Notes: generated by a model not told the origin, from the letters alone. Shown: positions 26,497-35,067, counted from the first letter of the stretch. The stretch: 64,000 nucleotides of DNA from Jannaschia sp. W003 (GCF_025144335.1 NZ_CP083539.1:2357501-2421500); one strand, 5' to 3'. Made by a program: numbers and translations.

Positions 26497-27066
26497 CTAC
26501 TCCACCGCGCCCTGCCGATAAAGCCCCGCCTCGGTCATCACGCCCGTAAGCCGCACGTCGGTCGCCTCGCGCGGGACCTGCACCATGCGCTGTGCCTCCA
26601 CGGCGAGCCCGAAGGCCGGCGCGTCGCCGAGGCCCGGCAGCGTGCGGTCGTAGAAGCCGCCACCGTAGCCCAGCCGGTTGCATCCCGCGTCGAAGCCCAG
26701 CAGCGGCACGATCAGGATCTGCGGCACGCGCCAGCCGCCCTCGGTGGGGACCGGCACGCCGAAGGTTCCCGTCTCGGTGGGGCATCCGGGCCACCACTGG
26801 CGGAACCGCAGCGGCGCGCCCTTCGCGGTCACCACGGGCACGCAGATGGTGTTGTCGCGCGCAAGCACGCGCATGCACTGCAGCGGGCTGACCTCGGAGC
26901 CGATGGGAAGGTAGCCTGCGATGGTACGGCCGCGCAGCTCGCGCAGCATGGCGTAGAGACGCACCGCCGCCGCCGCCCGCTGTCGCGGTCCGACCCCTTC
27001 GCGCGCGGCCGCGCAGTGAGCCCGCGCTTGCGCCTTCGCCTCGTGCAGATTAGCCCCCTCGCCCAT
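26497..27066 (-). CDS. 5-formyltetrahydrofolate cyclo-ligase
   Basis: A 189-residue enzyme that uses ATP to convert 5-formyl-THF to 5,10-methenyl-THF in one-carbon metabolism. The substrate segment GYLPIGSEV (51-59) and the nucleotide signature RLGYGGGFYDRTL (131-143) are intact. The ATG at 27066 shares bases with the ATG of the divergent gene (CATG), leaving no room for a separate leader; no good alternative start is seen before the first conserved residues, except possible non-ATG codons near residue 7. In other bacteria this gene is often adjacent to 6S RNA; no 6S-like structure was recognised here. Confidence 0.93.
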   Translation of the reverse strand: MGEGANLHEAKAQARAHCAAAREGVGPRQRAAAAVRLYAMLRELRGRTIAGYLPIGSEVSPLQCMRVLARDNTICVPVVTAKGAPLRFRQWWPGCPTETGTFGVPVPTEGGWRVPQILIVPLLGFDAGCNRLGYGGGFYDRTLPGLGDAPAFGLAVEAQRMVQVPREATDVRLTGVMTEAGLYRQGAVE

Positions 27067-27670
27067 GCCTTCCCTCGATCACATCGCCGTCGCCGCCGCA
27101 ACGACGGAAGAGGGGGCGGTGCACCTCGCCGCCTCGCTCGGCCTGCCCCCGGGGCCCGGCGGGCGCCACGCTGTCATGGGCACGCACAACCGTCTCCTCG
27201 GGCTCGAGGACGGGCTTTACGTCGAGGCGATCGCGCCCGATCCCGAGGCCGCGCCGCCTGGCCGCGCGCGCTGGTTCGCGCTCGACGACTTCGAAGGGCA
27301 GCCCCGGCTCTCGAACTGGGTGCTGCGCTGCGAGGACCTGGAGTTGGTCGTCGCCGCGAACCCCGACGCCGGGCGCATCCTCGCGCTGGAGCGCGGCCCC
27401 TTCCGCTGGCGCATGGCGGTGCCGGACGACGGGCGCCTGCCTTTCGGGGGCTGCTTTCCCGCGCTGATGCAGTGGGACACCGCGCCGCCCGCCCTGCCCT
27501 CGTCGGGCCTGCGGCTCGAACGGCTGATCCTGCGCCACCCCGAGGCCGACGCCTTGCGCACGCGCCTGGGCGCCCTCGTCTCCGACCCCCGCATCACGGT
27601 CGAGCCCGGCCCCGCCGCCGCGCTCGCGGCCCGCTTCGCGACGCCCGATGGCCCCCGCGACCTTCTCTAG
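27065..27670 (+). CDS. Glyoxalase-like domain (VOC) protein
   Basis: A 201-residue protein matching the glyoxalase-like domain family (PF13468 type): start PSLDHIAVAAATTEEGAVHL, then HAVMGTHNRLLGL (36-48), YVEAIAPDPEA (52-62) and GPFRWRMAVPDDGRLPFGG. The function is unknown. Its ATG overlaps the start codon of the divergent folate gene by two bases, so no classical ribosome site exists; leaderless translation is likely. The end overlaps the following metallopeptidase gene by 23 bp. Confidence 0.82.
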   Translation: MPSLDHIAVAAATTEEGAVHLAASLGLPPGPGGRHAVMGTHNRLLGLEDGLYVEAIAPDPEAAPPGRARWFALDDFEGQPRLSNWVLRCEDLELVVAANPDAGRILALERGPFRWRMAVPDDGRLPFGGCFPALMQWDTAPPALPSSGLRLERLILRHPEADALRTRLGALVSDPRITVEPGPAAALAARFATPDGPRDLL

Positions 27671-28052
27671 GGCGCCCTCGGCGGAGCGCATCGCCGCGCT
27701 CGCCGAATCGGCCCGCGCCGCGTTTCCCGCCCCCTTCGCCGCGCTCGCGCGCGAGGTTCGGCTGGAGGTGCACGAGTGGCCCGCCGAGGACGTGCTGGAG
27801 GAGCTGGACATCGAGGACCCCTACGACCTGACGGGCGTCTACGAGGGCGTGTCGCTCACCGAACGCAGCGCCGACTGGCCCGACCCGCCCTCGGCGGTGC
27901 TGCTGTTCCGCCGTCCGATCCTCGACGAGTGGATCGACCGCGGCGACGTCACGCTGGCGGAGCTGGTCAGCCACGTCACGGTGCACGAGTTCGCCCACCA
28001 CTTCGGATGGAGCGACGACGACATCGCGAAGATCGACCGCTGGTGGGAGTAG
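27648..28052 (+). CDS. Zincin-like metallopeptidase-fold protein
   Basis: A 134-residue small zincin family protein (PF06262 type). The zinc motif is complete: H113, E114 and H117 in VHEFAHHFGWSDDD, with G120 and D123 following as expected. Other family marks are YEGVSLTERSADW and PSAVLLFRRPILDEW. Proteolytic activity has not been shown for the family. The ATG at 27648 lies inside the end of the VOC gene, giving a 23-bp overlap and probable coupling. A strong hairpin after it mainly serves the convergent carD. Confidence 0.87.
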   Translation: MAPATFSRAPSAERIAALAESARAAFPAPFAALAREVRLEVHEWPAEDVLEELDIEDPYDLTGVYEGVSLTERSADWPDPPSAVLLFRRPILDEWIDRGDVTLAELVSHVTVHEFAHHFGWSDDDIAKIDRWWE

Positions 28053-28055
28053 CAT

Positions 28056-28091
28056 AAAAACGTGATCGGGCGCCCCGAGGGGCGCCCGATC
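28056..28091 (-). terminator. Intrinsic terminator of carD
   Basis: A 12-bp perfect stem (GATCGGGCGCCC / GGGCGCCCGATC) with loop CGAG at 28064-28091. On the minus strand it is followed by ACGTTTTTATG, a proper T-run at 28056-28060. It begins 19 bases after the carD stop. On the plus strand it may also stop readthrough from the zincin gene. Confidence 0.85.
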
Positions 28092-28109
28092 AAGCGGCGT
28101 GGCCGACGT

Positions 28110-28613
28110 TCAGGCGGCGCGGGCCGAGAGGATCTCGTCCACGGCGGCGAGCGCGCGCGCCTCGTCCATGTCGTTCACGGCGGCAAGCTCGCGGGTCAGG
28201 CGATCGAGCGCGGCCTCGTAGAGCTGGCGCTCAGAATAGCTCTGCTCGCGCTGCTCGTCGTTGCGGTGCAGGTCGCGCACCACCTCGGCGATGGCGATCA
28301 GGTCGCCCGAGTTGATCTTCGCCTCGTATTCCTGGGCCCGGCGCGACCACATGGCCCGCTTCACCTTGGCCTTGCCCCGCAGCGTCGTCATGGCCTTCGT
28401 CACCACGTCGGGCGAGGAGAGCGAGCGCATGCCCACGTCGGTCGCCTTGTTCGTCGGCACCCGAAGGGTCATCTTGTCCTTCACGAAGGTAATCACGAAC
28501 ATCTCGAGCTCGAAGCCCGCCACCTCCTGCTTCTCGATCGAGACGATCTGTCCGACACCGTGGGCGGGATACACGACGTAGTCGTCGGGGTGGAATTCGG
28601 ACTTCTTGGACAT
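28110..28613 (-). CDS. carD: CarD/CdnL-family RNA polymerase-binding regulator
   Basis: A 167-residue protein with an N-terminal Tudor-like RNA polymerase-interaction domain (residues about 8-65, DYVVYPAHGVGQIVSIEKQE) and a C-terminal helical DNA-binding domain. The conserved tryptophan that wedges the open complex lies in KRAMWSRRAQEYEAKI. CarD-type proteins stabilise open promoter complexes at housekeeping promoters in alphaproteobacteria. A 276-bp region separates it from fdxA and a strong terminator follows it, so it is transcribed alone or together with fdxA upstream. Confidence 0.93.
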   Translation of the reverse strand: MSKKSEFHPDDYVVYPAHGVGQIVSIEKQEVAGFELEMFVITFVKDKMTLRVPTNKATDVGMRSLSSPDVVTKAMTTLRGKAKVKRAMWSRRAQEYEAKINSGDLIAIAEVVRDLHRNDEQREQSYSERQLYEAALDRLTRELAAVNDMDEARALAAVDEILSARAA

Positions 28614-28889
28614 TCGGGGCCTCTTGGTTTCGCGGCGCGTCGCAGGGGCCCGTCCGGGCCGCGCGGCGAAACCTCATCGCTGCCCCGCCGATCGGCGGGC
28701 GCCGGTTTCCTCGCGCCGTCTGTATCGGCCCCTTGGGTGAGTGCTCCCGGGGCCCGTGAGTGTTGCTCCGACCACGGCCGGATTCCGTCATTCATATCAG
28801 AAAAACGGGATTCGAGAAAGCGTCACCACCGCTGACATATCGCCAATTCGCAAGTTACCTGACGTAACCATCGCCGGGCCGGAAAGGTT
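28614..28889 (-). promoter_or_regulatory. Non-coding interval between fdxA and carD with an AT-rich core
   Basis: 276 bp without a convincing gene. The part near carD is GC-rich, whereas about 28785-28880 is markedly AT-richer and contains the inverted repeat GTTAC-CTGAC-GTAAC (28854-28868) and, on the minus strand, a GATATGAAT -10-like stretch. It probably holds the carD promoter and a long leader. No intrinsic terminator for fdxA was recognised. Confidence 0.45.
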
Positions 28890-29225
28890 TCATCCCCCCT
28901 CGCCGGGCGCCTCCGAGAACAGCTCCATCTTGCCGTCCTTGCCGTCCATCGCCTCGGCCTCGGGCAGCGGATCCTTCTTGGTGATGATGACCGGCCAGGC
29001 CTCGGAGTACTTGCGGTTGAACTCCACCCACTTCTCCATGTCCGGCTCGGTGTCGGGCCGGATCGCGTCCGCGGGGCACTCGGGCTCGCACACGCCGCAG
29101 TCGATGCACTCGTCGGGGTGGATCACCAGCATGTTCTCGCCCTCGTAGAAGCAGTCCACGGGGCAGACCTCGACGCAGTCGGTGTACTTGCAGGCGATGC
29201 AGTTGTCGGTGACGACGTAGGTCAT
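28890..29225 (-). CDS. fdxA: Seven-iron ferredoxin (FdxA type)
   Basis: A 111-residue cytoplasmic electron carrier with one [3Fe-4S] and one [4Fe-4S] cluster. By the pattern of Azotobacter ferredoxin I, C9, C17 and C50 bind the three-iron cluster and C21, C40, C43 and C46 the four-iron cluster; C12 and C25 are additional cysteines. The C-terminal extension (residues 60-111), including [15 protein letters not shown], is the usual FdxA tail. It follows the S4-domain gene by 29 bp on the same strand and precedes carD, a common alphaproteobacterial order. Confidence 0.96.
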   Translation of the reverse strand: MTYVVTDNCIACKYTDCVEVCPVDCFYEGENMLVIHPDECIDCGVCEPECPADAIRPDTEPDMEKWVEFNRKYSEAWPVIITKKDPLPEAEAMDGKDGKMELFSEAPGEGG

Positions 29226-29254
29226 GGGGCGTTCCTCGCGTGTGCGCGGCCCAC

Positions 29255-29614
29255 CTAGTCCCGCCCCCCGGGAGGTTCAAGCGAGGGCTGGCGGTCCGCG
29301 TCGAGACGCCGCCGCTCGCGTCCCGTGGGACGCGGTCCGGCGCGGGGCACCGGCGCGGGCGAATGGTCGACGAACAGCGCCTGCGCCTCCTCGGCCGGCC
29401 CGCGCCGGGTGCCGAGCGCGGCCACCTCCACCACGCGCACCTGGCGGCCCTGCGAGAACGTCAGCGTGTCGCCCGGTCCCACGGCGTGGCTGCTCTTCTC
29501 GATCCGCGCGCCGTTCACGCGCACGCCGCCCTCGCCCACCATGCGGGCGGCGAGGGAGCGCGTCTTGAAGAACCGCGCGTGCCACAGCCACTTGTCGACG
29601 CGCAGCCGCGACAC
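29255..29614 (-). CDS. S4-domain RNA-binding protein (Hsp15-like)
   Basis: A 119-residue protein with an S4 RNA-binding domain at residues 1-60 ([20 protein letters not shown], then GGVRVNG), the arrangement of Hsp15/HslR, which binds 50S subunits carrying stalled nascent chains. The C-terminal 45 residues are Arg/Pro-rich and low-complexity. The start is a GTG at 29614, five bases after the helicase stop, with AAGGA inside the helicase end as a possible ribosome site. It probably belongs to the helicase-S4-fdxA transcription unit. Confidence 0.88.
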   Translation of the reverse strand: MSRLRVDKWLWHARFFKTRSLAARMVGEGGVRVNGARIEKSSHAVGPGDTLTFSQGRQVRVVEVAALGTRRGPAEEAQALFVDHSPAPVPRAGPRPTGRERRRLDADRQPSLEPPGGRD

Positions 29615-29619
29615 CGTCG

Positions 29620-32568
29620 TCAGCGGTCCTTCAGCGCCGCCAGCGCGGCGAAGGGGTTGTCGGGGTCGATGCGCGCGGGCTTGCGCTCGGGCCGGGCCTC
29701 GAAGGCGCGCGGGCCGGCGGGCTTCGCATCGCGGCGGGGGCCGCCCTTGCCGCGCGGCTTGCCGCCTTCCTTGCGCCCGCCGCCGGCTTTGGCCGCGCTG
29801 CGCTCCGCGCCCTCGGGCCGGCCGCGCCCGCCCTCGCGGCGGTTGCCGCGCGCGGGCCGCTTCGGCGCCCAGGCGAAGGTGTAGAAGACCTCGGTCTCCG
29901 CGGGTTCGGCAGCGGCGTCCGCGACCGCGCCTTCGCCCTCAGCTTCGGCTAGCGCGTCCGCCTCGGCGCCCTCAGCCCGCATCTCGGCGGGCGGCTCCTC
30001 CACGGGCGTCTCCTGGGGCACGTCCGGGGGCGTCTCGGCGGGCGGGGCCTCGGCGGGCCGCTCCTGCGGCACGTCGCCCGGGGCCTCCTGCGGCGGGGCG
30101 GGGGGCGTCTCGGTGGGCACGTCGCCCGGCACGCCCGGCGGCGGCGCGGCCGGCTCCGGCATGCCCGGCTGGTCGGGCACCTGCGCCTGCGCCGCGGGCT
30201 TCGCCTTGGGTCGCTCGCCGCGCTCCGCGTTGTAGCCCAGCCCCTCCATCAGCCCCGCAAACTGCTCCAGCGTCATGCCCGTGATCGAGAGCATGTCGGC
30301 GGAGGCCTCGAAGCCGCCGCGGGTGTCGGCCTGGCGGATCATGTCGGCCAGCCGCTCCAGCATGTCGATGCGGATCGCGCGGGCGCCGGCGTCGCGGTAG
30401 CCGGCCATGGCGTAGTAGCCCGCGGGCGCGCCCTTGGCCTCGGGCACGGTCACGAGGCCCGGCGGCGGCGCCTCGGGAAACTCCTCGAGCCCCTCCCACA
30501 ACGACCAGAGCACCAGCCGCAGGCGCGTCGGCGCGGGCTTCAGCAGCGCGGGCAGGAACACCGTGAACTGGCCGAAGCGCACGCCGTGGCGGCGAAGCTG
30601 CGCGCGCGCCTCCTGGTCCAGCTCTCGCACCTCCTGCGAGACCTGCGCGCGGGGCAGCACCCCGAACGCTTCTCGCAGGCGGAACGCGAAGCCGCGGGCG
30701 AGGCCGGTCAGTGCCTCGTCGCGCTCCATGGCGACCAGCGGCTCGAAGGCGGCGGCCAGCTTGCGGTCCACGAAGTGCTGGAGCCGGCGGCGCACCTTCT
30801 CGGCGACCTCCGGGCCGGCCTCGTCGTCCACGAAGGCGACCACGCCGGGCTTGAGCGGCTCGGCGCCCTTGGCGATGCGGCCCACGGCGTCGGAGCCCCA
30901 CATGAGGCCGCCCTGCTCCGTGAAGTCCATCTCCGTGTCGGGGGCGTTGTAGAAGCGGTCCGCGCGCAGGTGCAGCTCGGGCCGCAACGCGGCCTCGGCG
31001 GCCTGGCGCACGGTCTTCGCCTCGTCGGGCGTGGCGGCCTTGGTCTGCTGGAACCGGAAGCCCTCGAGCCGCCCAAGCGCCTCGCCCTCCACCGTGACGG
31101 TGCCGTCCTTGCTGATCTCGGCCACGAGGCCCTCCTTCATCTTCAACCGCTTGAGGAGCACGCTGGTCCTGCGGTCCACGAACCGGGCCATCAGCGCCCG
31201 GTGGAGCGCATCCGACAGCCGGTCCTCTACAGCGCGGGTCGCCTCGCGCCAATGGGCATCGTTCTCGACCCAGCCCTTGCGCTGGGCGACGTAGGTCCAG
31301 GTGCGAATGTAGGCCAGCCGTTTCGACAGCGTGTCGATCTCGCCCTGCGTCCGGTCGATGCGCTTCACCTGCCGGGCGAACCAGTCCTCGGGCACGCGCC
31401 CCCGCTCGTGGAGGAAGTCGTAGATCCGCGCGAGCAGGTTGGTGTGCTCGCCGTGGCTGATGCCCTGGAAGTCGGGGATGCGGCACACGTCCCACAGCAG
31501 GCGCACGTCGCGCGCGTGGCCGAGCCGCGCGCGCACCCCCTCGAAGTCGGTAAGCGTGCGGAACGCGGCGAGGTCGTCAGCCTCGCGCCCCCGCTGGAGC
31601 ATCTCGTCGGGCGCCGGCGCCTCCAGCGAGCGGATCAGCGCGTCGGGCGTGCCGAACTCCAGCCGGTCGGAGCGCCAGGTCAGGCGCTCGATGGGCTTGA
31701 AGCGGTGCTCGCAGATCGCCTCGGCCACGTCCTCGTCGAGCGCGGACGCCTCGCCCGTGACGCCGAAGGTGCCCGGCTCGGTGTAGCGCCCCGCCCGCCC
31801 GGCGATCTGCGCCAGCTCGTGCGGCATGAGGGGCCGCATCCGGCGTCCGTCGAACTTCGAGGTGGCCGAGAAGGCGACGTGGCGGATGTCGAGGTTCAGC
31901 CCCATGCCGATGGCGTCGGTAGCGACCAGGTAGTCCACGTCGCCGTTCTGGTACATCGCCACCTGCGCGTTGCGGGTGCGGGGGGAAAGCGCGCCCATCA
32001 CCACGGCGGCCCCGCCCTTCTGGCGGCGCAAAAGCTCAGCGATGGCGTAGACGTTGTCGACCGAGAAGCCGACGATCGCGGTGCGCCCCGGCATGCGGCT
32101 GATCTTGCGCGGCCCGGTGTAAGTGAGCTCCGAGAACCGCTCGCGCCGGATGAACTCCGCCTCCGGCACCAGATGCCGGATCGCCGGGCGCATGGTGTCC
32201 GAGCCCATGAACAGCGTCTCGTGCAGCCCGCGCATGTTTAGCAGGCGATCCGTGAACACGTGCCCTCGGTCCGGGTCGGCGCAGAGTTGGATCTCGTCGA
32301 CGGCAGCGAAGTCCGTGCCGAGGCCTTGCGGCATCGCCTCCACTGTGCAGACCCAGTAGGCGGCGCGAGGCGGCACGATCCTCTCTTCGCCGGTGACGAG
32401 CGCTACCACGGATGGGCCGCGCGCGGCGACGATGCGGTCGTACACTTCTCTTGCCAGAAGGCGCAGCGGGAGGCCGATCACCCCCGTGCGGTGCGCGAGC
32501 ATCCGTTCGAGGGCATAGTGCGTCTTGCCGGTGTTGGTCGGCCCGAGGACCGCCGCGATGCGTGCCAA
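29620..32568 (-). CDS. SUV3-like DEAD/DEAH-class RNA helicase with disordered tail
   Basis: A 982-residue helicase related to mitochondrial SUV3. The core has GPTNTGKT (9-16), the SUV3-type DEIQ box (91-94), a SATSKFDGRR segment and motif VI QIAGRAGRY (about 253-261). The last 205 residues are low-complexity: a Pro/Glu-rich part with repeated GDVP/PQE/ETPP units (about 788-865), an acidic alanine stretch, an Arg/Gly/Lys-rich part (about 904-955) and a conserved-looking end DPDNPFAALAALK. Such tails in alphaproteobacterial homologues suggest RNA or degradosome contacts. The start is TTG 32568, one base after the TPR gene stop; MARIAAVLGPT fits the family. Confidence 0.9.
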   Translation of the reverse strand: MARIAAVLGPTNTGKTHYALERMLAHRTGVIGLPLRLLAREVYDRIVAARGPSVVALVTGEERIVPPRAAYWVCTVEAMPQGLGTDFAAVDEIQLCADPDRGHVFTDRLLNMRGLHETLFMGSDTMRPAIRHLVPEAEFIRRERFSELTYTGPRKISRMPGRTAIVGFSVDNVYAIAELLRRQKGGAAVVMGALSPRTRNAQVAMYQNGDVDYLVATDAIGMGLNLDIRHVAFSATSKFDGRRMRPLMPHELAQIAGRAGRYTEPGTFGVTGEASALDEDVAEAICEHRFKPIERLTWRSDRLEFGTPDALIRSLEAPAPDEMLQRGREADDLAAFRTLTDFEGVRARLGHARDVRLLWDVCRIPDFQGISHGEHTNLLARIYDFLHERGRVPEDWFARQVKRIDRTQGEIDTLSKRLAYIRTWTYVAQRKGWVENDAHWREATRAVEDRLSDALHRALMARFVDRRTSVLLKRLKMKEGLVAEISKDGTVTVEGEALGRLEGFRFQQTKAATPDEAKTVRQAAEAALRPELHLRADRFYNAPDTEMDFTEQGGLMWGSDAVGRIAKGAEPLKPGVVAFVDDEAGPEVAEKVRRRLQHFVDRKLAAAFEPLVAMERDEALTGLARGFAFRLREAFGVLPRAQVSQEVRELDQEARAQLRRHGVRFGQFTVFLPALLKPAPTRLRLVLWSLWEGLEEFPEAPPPGLVTVPEAKGAPAGYYAMAGYRDAGARAIRIDMLERLADMIRQADTRGGFEASADMLSITGMTLEQFAGLMEGLGYNAERGERPKAKPAAQAQVPDQPGMPEPAAPPPGVPGDVPTETPPAPPQEAPGDVPQERPAEAPPAETPPDVPQETPVEEPPAEMRAEGAEADALAEAEGEGAVADAAAEPAETEVFYTFAWAPKRPARGNRREGGRGRPEGAERSAAKAGGGRKEGGKPRGKGGPRRDAKPAGPRAFEARPERKPARIDPDNPFAALAALKDR

Positions 32569-32569
32569 A

Positions 32570-33133
32570 TCAGAGCGTCCGCCCGCCGGTCTCGAGCTCC
32601 AGCCGCTCCACGGCGCCGGCCACGTTCTCCTCGGCGGGATAGAGCTCCTCGGCCCGGCGGAAGGCCCGCAGGGCCGCGTCCTTACGGTCCATGCGGTCGA
32701 GCATGATCCCGAGGCCCGCCCAGGCGCCGAAGTGCCGCGGCTGGAGGATCAGCGCCTGCTCAATGTCCGTCAGCGCGGCGCCGTACTGCTCCATCATGAA
32801 GAACGCCTCGGCCCGCTTGTTCCAGCCCTCCGCGAAGTCCGGCGCGTGGTCGGTCAGCGCGGTCAGGTGCGCGACGGCGCGCACATAGTCGTCGTCCGCC
32901 ATAGCGTCCTGGGCCCGGCGCAGCAGCAGGTCCATGGCGGCGGAGCCGGAGTGGGACCAGCGCTCCAGCACCTCGGCGGCGAGGCGCGCACCCTCGGCGG
33001 GATCGGCCTCGTCGGCGAGCTGATCGAGCAGCACCTCGGGGTCGTCCGACAGCTCCTGCGCGCTCGGAGACGTCGCGTAAAACGCGAGCGCGGCGACCGC
33101 GAGGGCCTTGAGGGTGACGCGTGGGTCAATCAT
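32570..33133 (-). CDS. Secreted tetratricopeptide-repeat protein
   Basis: A 187-residue protein with a signal peptide (IDPRVTLKALAVAALAFYAT, cleavage near SAQ at residue 26) and about three TPR helical hairpins between residues 70 and 172 (RRAQDAMADDDYVRAVAHLT, then WNKRAEAFFMMEQYGAAL, then LGIMLDRMDRKDAALRAF). It probably mediates protein contacts in the periplasm. The ATG at 33133 is chosen because AGGAA lies six bases upstream. It is immediately followed by the helicase gene and is divergent from the SCP2 gene, with only 32 bp between the starts. Confidence 0.87.
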   Translation of the reverse strand: MIDPRVTLKALAVAALAFYATSPSAQELSDDPEVLLDQLADEADPAEGARLAAEVLERWSHSGSAAMDLLLRRAQDAMADDDYVRAVAHLTALTDHAPDFAEGWNKRAEAFFMMEQYGAALTDIEQALILQPRHFGAWAGLGIMLDRMDRKDAALRAFRRAEELYPAEENVAGAVERLELETGGRTL

Positions 33134-33165
33134 GTACCGTTCCTGAACCAACCGGCGAGGACATC

Positions 33166-33450
33166 ATGAGCGACATCATCGACGAGGCCGTCGTCAAGCT
33201 TAGCGAAAAGATCGGGTCGTTCGACGGCTCCGTCAAGTTCGTGGTCGAGGACGAAGGCTCGATCATGGTCGACGACGCGGGCGTGCGCGCCGGCGACGAG
33301 TCGGCCGAGTGCACCCTCACGGCCGACGAGGAGACGTTCCGCGGCATCCTCGACGGCTCCGTGAACCCCACCGGCGCCTTCATGTCGGGCAAGCTCAAGG
33401 TCGATGGCGACATGGGCCAGGCGATGCGGCTGGGCTCCCAGCTCGGGTGA
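33166..33450 (+). CDS. SCP2 sterol-binding domain protein
   Basis: A 94-residue single-domain SCP2 protein, a hydrophobic-ligand-binding fold. Family marks: FDGSVKFVVEDEGSIMVDD (19-37), ECTLTADEETFRGILDG (48-64) and AFMSGKLKVDGDMGQAM near the end. Ligand and role are unknown; lipid or acyl-chain binding is inferred from the fold. The ATG at 33166 has GAGG six bases upstream. It overlaps the following hydrolase as GTGA, suggesting a lipid-related two-gene operon. Confidence 0.92.
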   Translation: MSDIIDEAVVKLSEKIGSFDGSVKFVVEDEGSIMVDDAGVRAGDESAECTLTADEETFRGILDGSVNPTGAFMSGKLKVDGDMGQAMRLGSQLG

Positions 33451-34373
33451 GCGCGGACGCGCCCTTCCACGAGCCGGCGCGCGGGCCCCGCGTCCGCGCG
33501 CTCTGGACCGACGCCGCGGACGGGGTGCGCCTGCGGGCGGCGCTCTGGCCCGAGGGGCATCGCGGCACGGTGGTGCTGTTCCCGGGGCGCACCGAGTACG
33601 TCGAGAAGTACGCCGAGGTCGCGCGCGACCTACACGGCCAGGGCTTCGCCTCGGCCGCGATCGACTGGCGCGGCCAGGGGCTGACCGAGCGGCTGCCGCA
33701 GAACCGGCTGGCCGGGCACGTCGGCGACTTCGCCGAGTACCAGCGCGACGCCGACGCCTTCGTGGCGCTCCTGCGCGCGGAAGGCATGCCCGAGCCGTTC
33801 CACCTGCTGGCCCATTCGATGGGCGGGATGATCGGCCTGCGAGCGCTCCTGCGCCGCATGCCCTTCGAGCGCGCGGCCTTCTCGGCCCCGATGTGGGGCC
33901 TCGGCGTGCCGCCCCACATGCGCGCGCTGGCGTGGGCCATGAGCCACGCCGGCCACTTCCTTGGCTACGGCGAGGCGCTGGCACCCGCCTCGGGCAAGTC
34001 GGGCGATCCCGCCGGCGCACCGTTCCACGGCAACCTCCTGACCACCGACCCGGGGCGCTTCGCCTGGATGAAGGGGCAGCTCCGCGCGCGTCCCGAACTG
34101 GCGCTCGGGCCGCCGTCGCTGTCGTGGCTGCGCGCGGCCCTGCGCGAGATGTTGACGGTGCGGGGCATGGCCTCGCCCCCCGTGCCGGCGCTGGCCTTGC
34201 TCGGCACCGACGAGCGCATCGTCGATCCCGCCGCCGTGCGCCGCCGCATAGCGCGCTGGCCGGACGGCGCGCTGCACGAGGTCGAGGGCGGGCGCCACGA
34301 GGTGCTGATGGAACGCGACGCCCTGCGGGGCCCGGCCATGGCGCGCATCGTCGCCCATCTCGGCGCGACCTGA
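33447..34373 (+). CDS. Alpha/beta hydrolase (lysophospholipase/monoacylglycerol lipase-like)
   Basis: A 308-residue hydrolase with the nucleophile elbow AHSMGGM (S124), the family motifs FPGRTEYVEKY (45-55) and DWRGQGLTERL (73-83), the acid in LLGTDERIVDP and the histidine in GGRHEVLME near the end. The pattern matches PldB/YtpA-type lysophospholipases. The GTG at 33447 overlaps the SCP2 stop by four bases; together with SCP2 this suggests membrane-lipid turnover. It has no signal peptide. The convergent neighbour lolD ends eight bases beyond its stop. Confidence 0.9.
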   Translation: MSADAPFHEPARGPRVRALWTDAADGVRLRAALWPEGHRGTVVLFPGRTEYVEKYAEVARDLHGQGFASAAIDWRGQGLTERLPQNRLAGHVGDFAEYQRDADAFVALLRAEGMPEPFHLLAHSMGGMIGLRALLRRMPFERAAFSAPMWGLGVPPHMRALAWAMSHAGHFLGYGEALAPASGKSGDPAGAPFHGNLLTTDPGRFAWMKGQLRARPELALGPPSLSWLRAALREMLTVRGMASPPVPALALLGTDERIVDPAAVRRRIARWPDGALHEVEGGRHEVLMERDALRGPAMARIVAHLGAT

Positions 34374-34380
34374 CCGCGCC

Positions 34381-35067
34381 CTAGCGATCCACGTCTTCCA
34401 GCCGCCCGCCTTCGAGGCGGAGCTGCCGATCCATGCGGGCTGCCAGCTCCAGGTTGTGCGTGGCGATCAGCGCCGCCATGCCGGTCTCGCGCACGAGCTG
34501 CATGAGCGCCGCGAACACCGTGTCCGAGGTGCCGGGATCGAGGTTGCCCGTCGGCTCGTCGGCCAGCAGCAGGGCGGGCGCGTTGGCGAGCGCGCGGCAG
34601 AACGCCGCGCGCTGCTGCTCGCCTCCCGACATCTCGGCGGGGCGGTGGTCGGCGCGGTGGGCGAGACCCACGGTGCCGAGCAGCGCGAGCGCCCGCTCGC
34701 GCGCCGCCGCGGCGGACACGCCGTCGGCGCGCTGGGGCAGCACGATGTTCTCGGCGGCGGTGAACTCGGGCAGCAGATGGTGGAACTGGTACACGAAGCC
34801 GATCTGCCGCCGCCGCACCCGCGTCCGCGCCCGGTCGGAGCTTCCGGCCATGTCCTCGCCGCCGATCACCACGCGGCCCGCGTCGGGCGTGTCGAGCAGA
34901 CCCGCGATGTGCAGCAGAGTCGACTTGCCCGCCCCTGAGGGCGCCACGAGCGCGCAGACCTCGCCCCGCGGCAGCACGAGGTCGGCGCCGTTCAGCACCC
35001 GGATCTCGCCGGGGGTGCCGAGGGCGTAGCCCTTGCGGATCCCCTCCAGCCGCAGAGCCTCACTCAT
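34381..35067 (-). CDS. lolD: LolD, ATPase of the lipoprotein-releasing complex
   Basis: A 228-residue ABC ATPase that, with LolC/E-type permeases, extracts outer-membrane lipoproteins from the inner membrane for transfer to LolA. Walker [10 protein letters not shown] is at 42-50, the Lol/MacB-type Q-loop in [12 protein letters not shown] (91-102), the signature SGGEQQR at 147-153 and Walker [12 protein letters not shown] at 167-177. [13 protein letters not shown] is characteristic of LolD. Its start overlaps the end of lolC by eight bases. It is the distal gene of the proS-lolC-lolD group, here interrupted by an Imm11-like gene. Confidence 0.95.
   Translation of the reverse strand: MSEALRLEGIRKGYALGTPGEIRVLNGADLVLPRGEVCALVAPSGAGKSTLLHIAGLLDTPDAGRVVIGGEDMAGSSDRARTRVRRRQIGFVYQFHHLLPEFTAAENIVLPQRADGVSAAAARERALALLGTVGLAHRADHRPAEMSGGEQQRAAFCRALANAPALLLADEPTGNLDPGTSDTVFAALMQLVRETGMAALIATHNLELAARMDRQLRLEGGRLEDVDR

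Noticed and set aside
26497..27070. 6S RNA next to the 5-formyl-THF cyclo-ligase gene
   Set aside because: The genes on both sides abut or overlap, leaving no space for a 180-base RNA, and no such fold was recognised.
28741..29148. A 135-codon plus-strand frame across the fdxA-carD interval
   Set aside because: Half of it is antisense to fdxA and the rest has no ribosome site or protein-like pattern.
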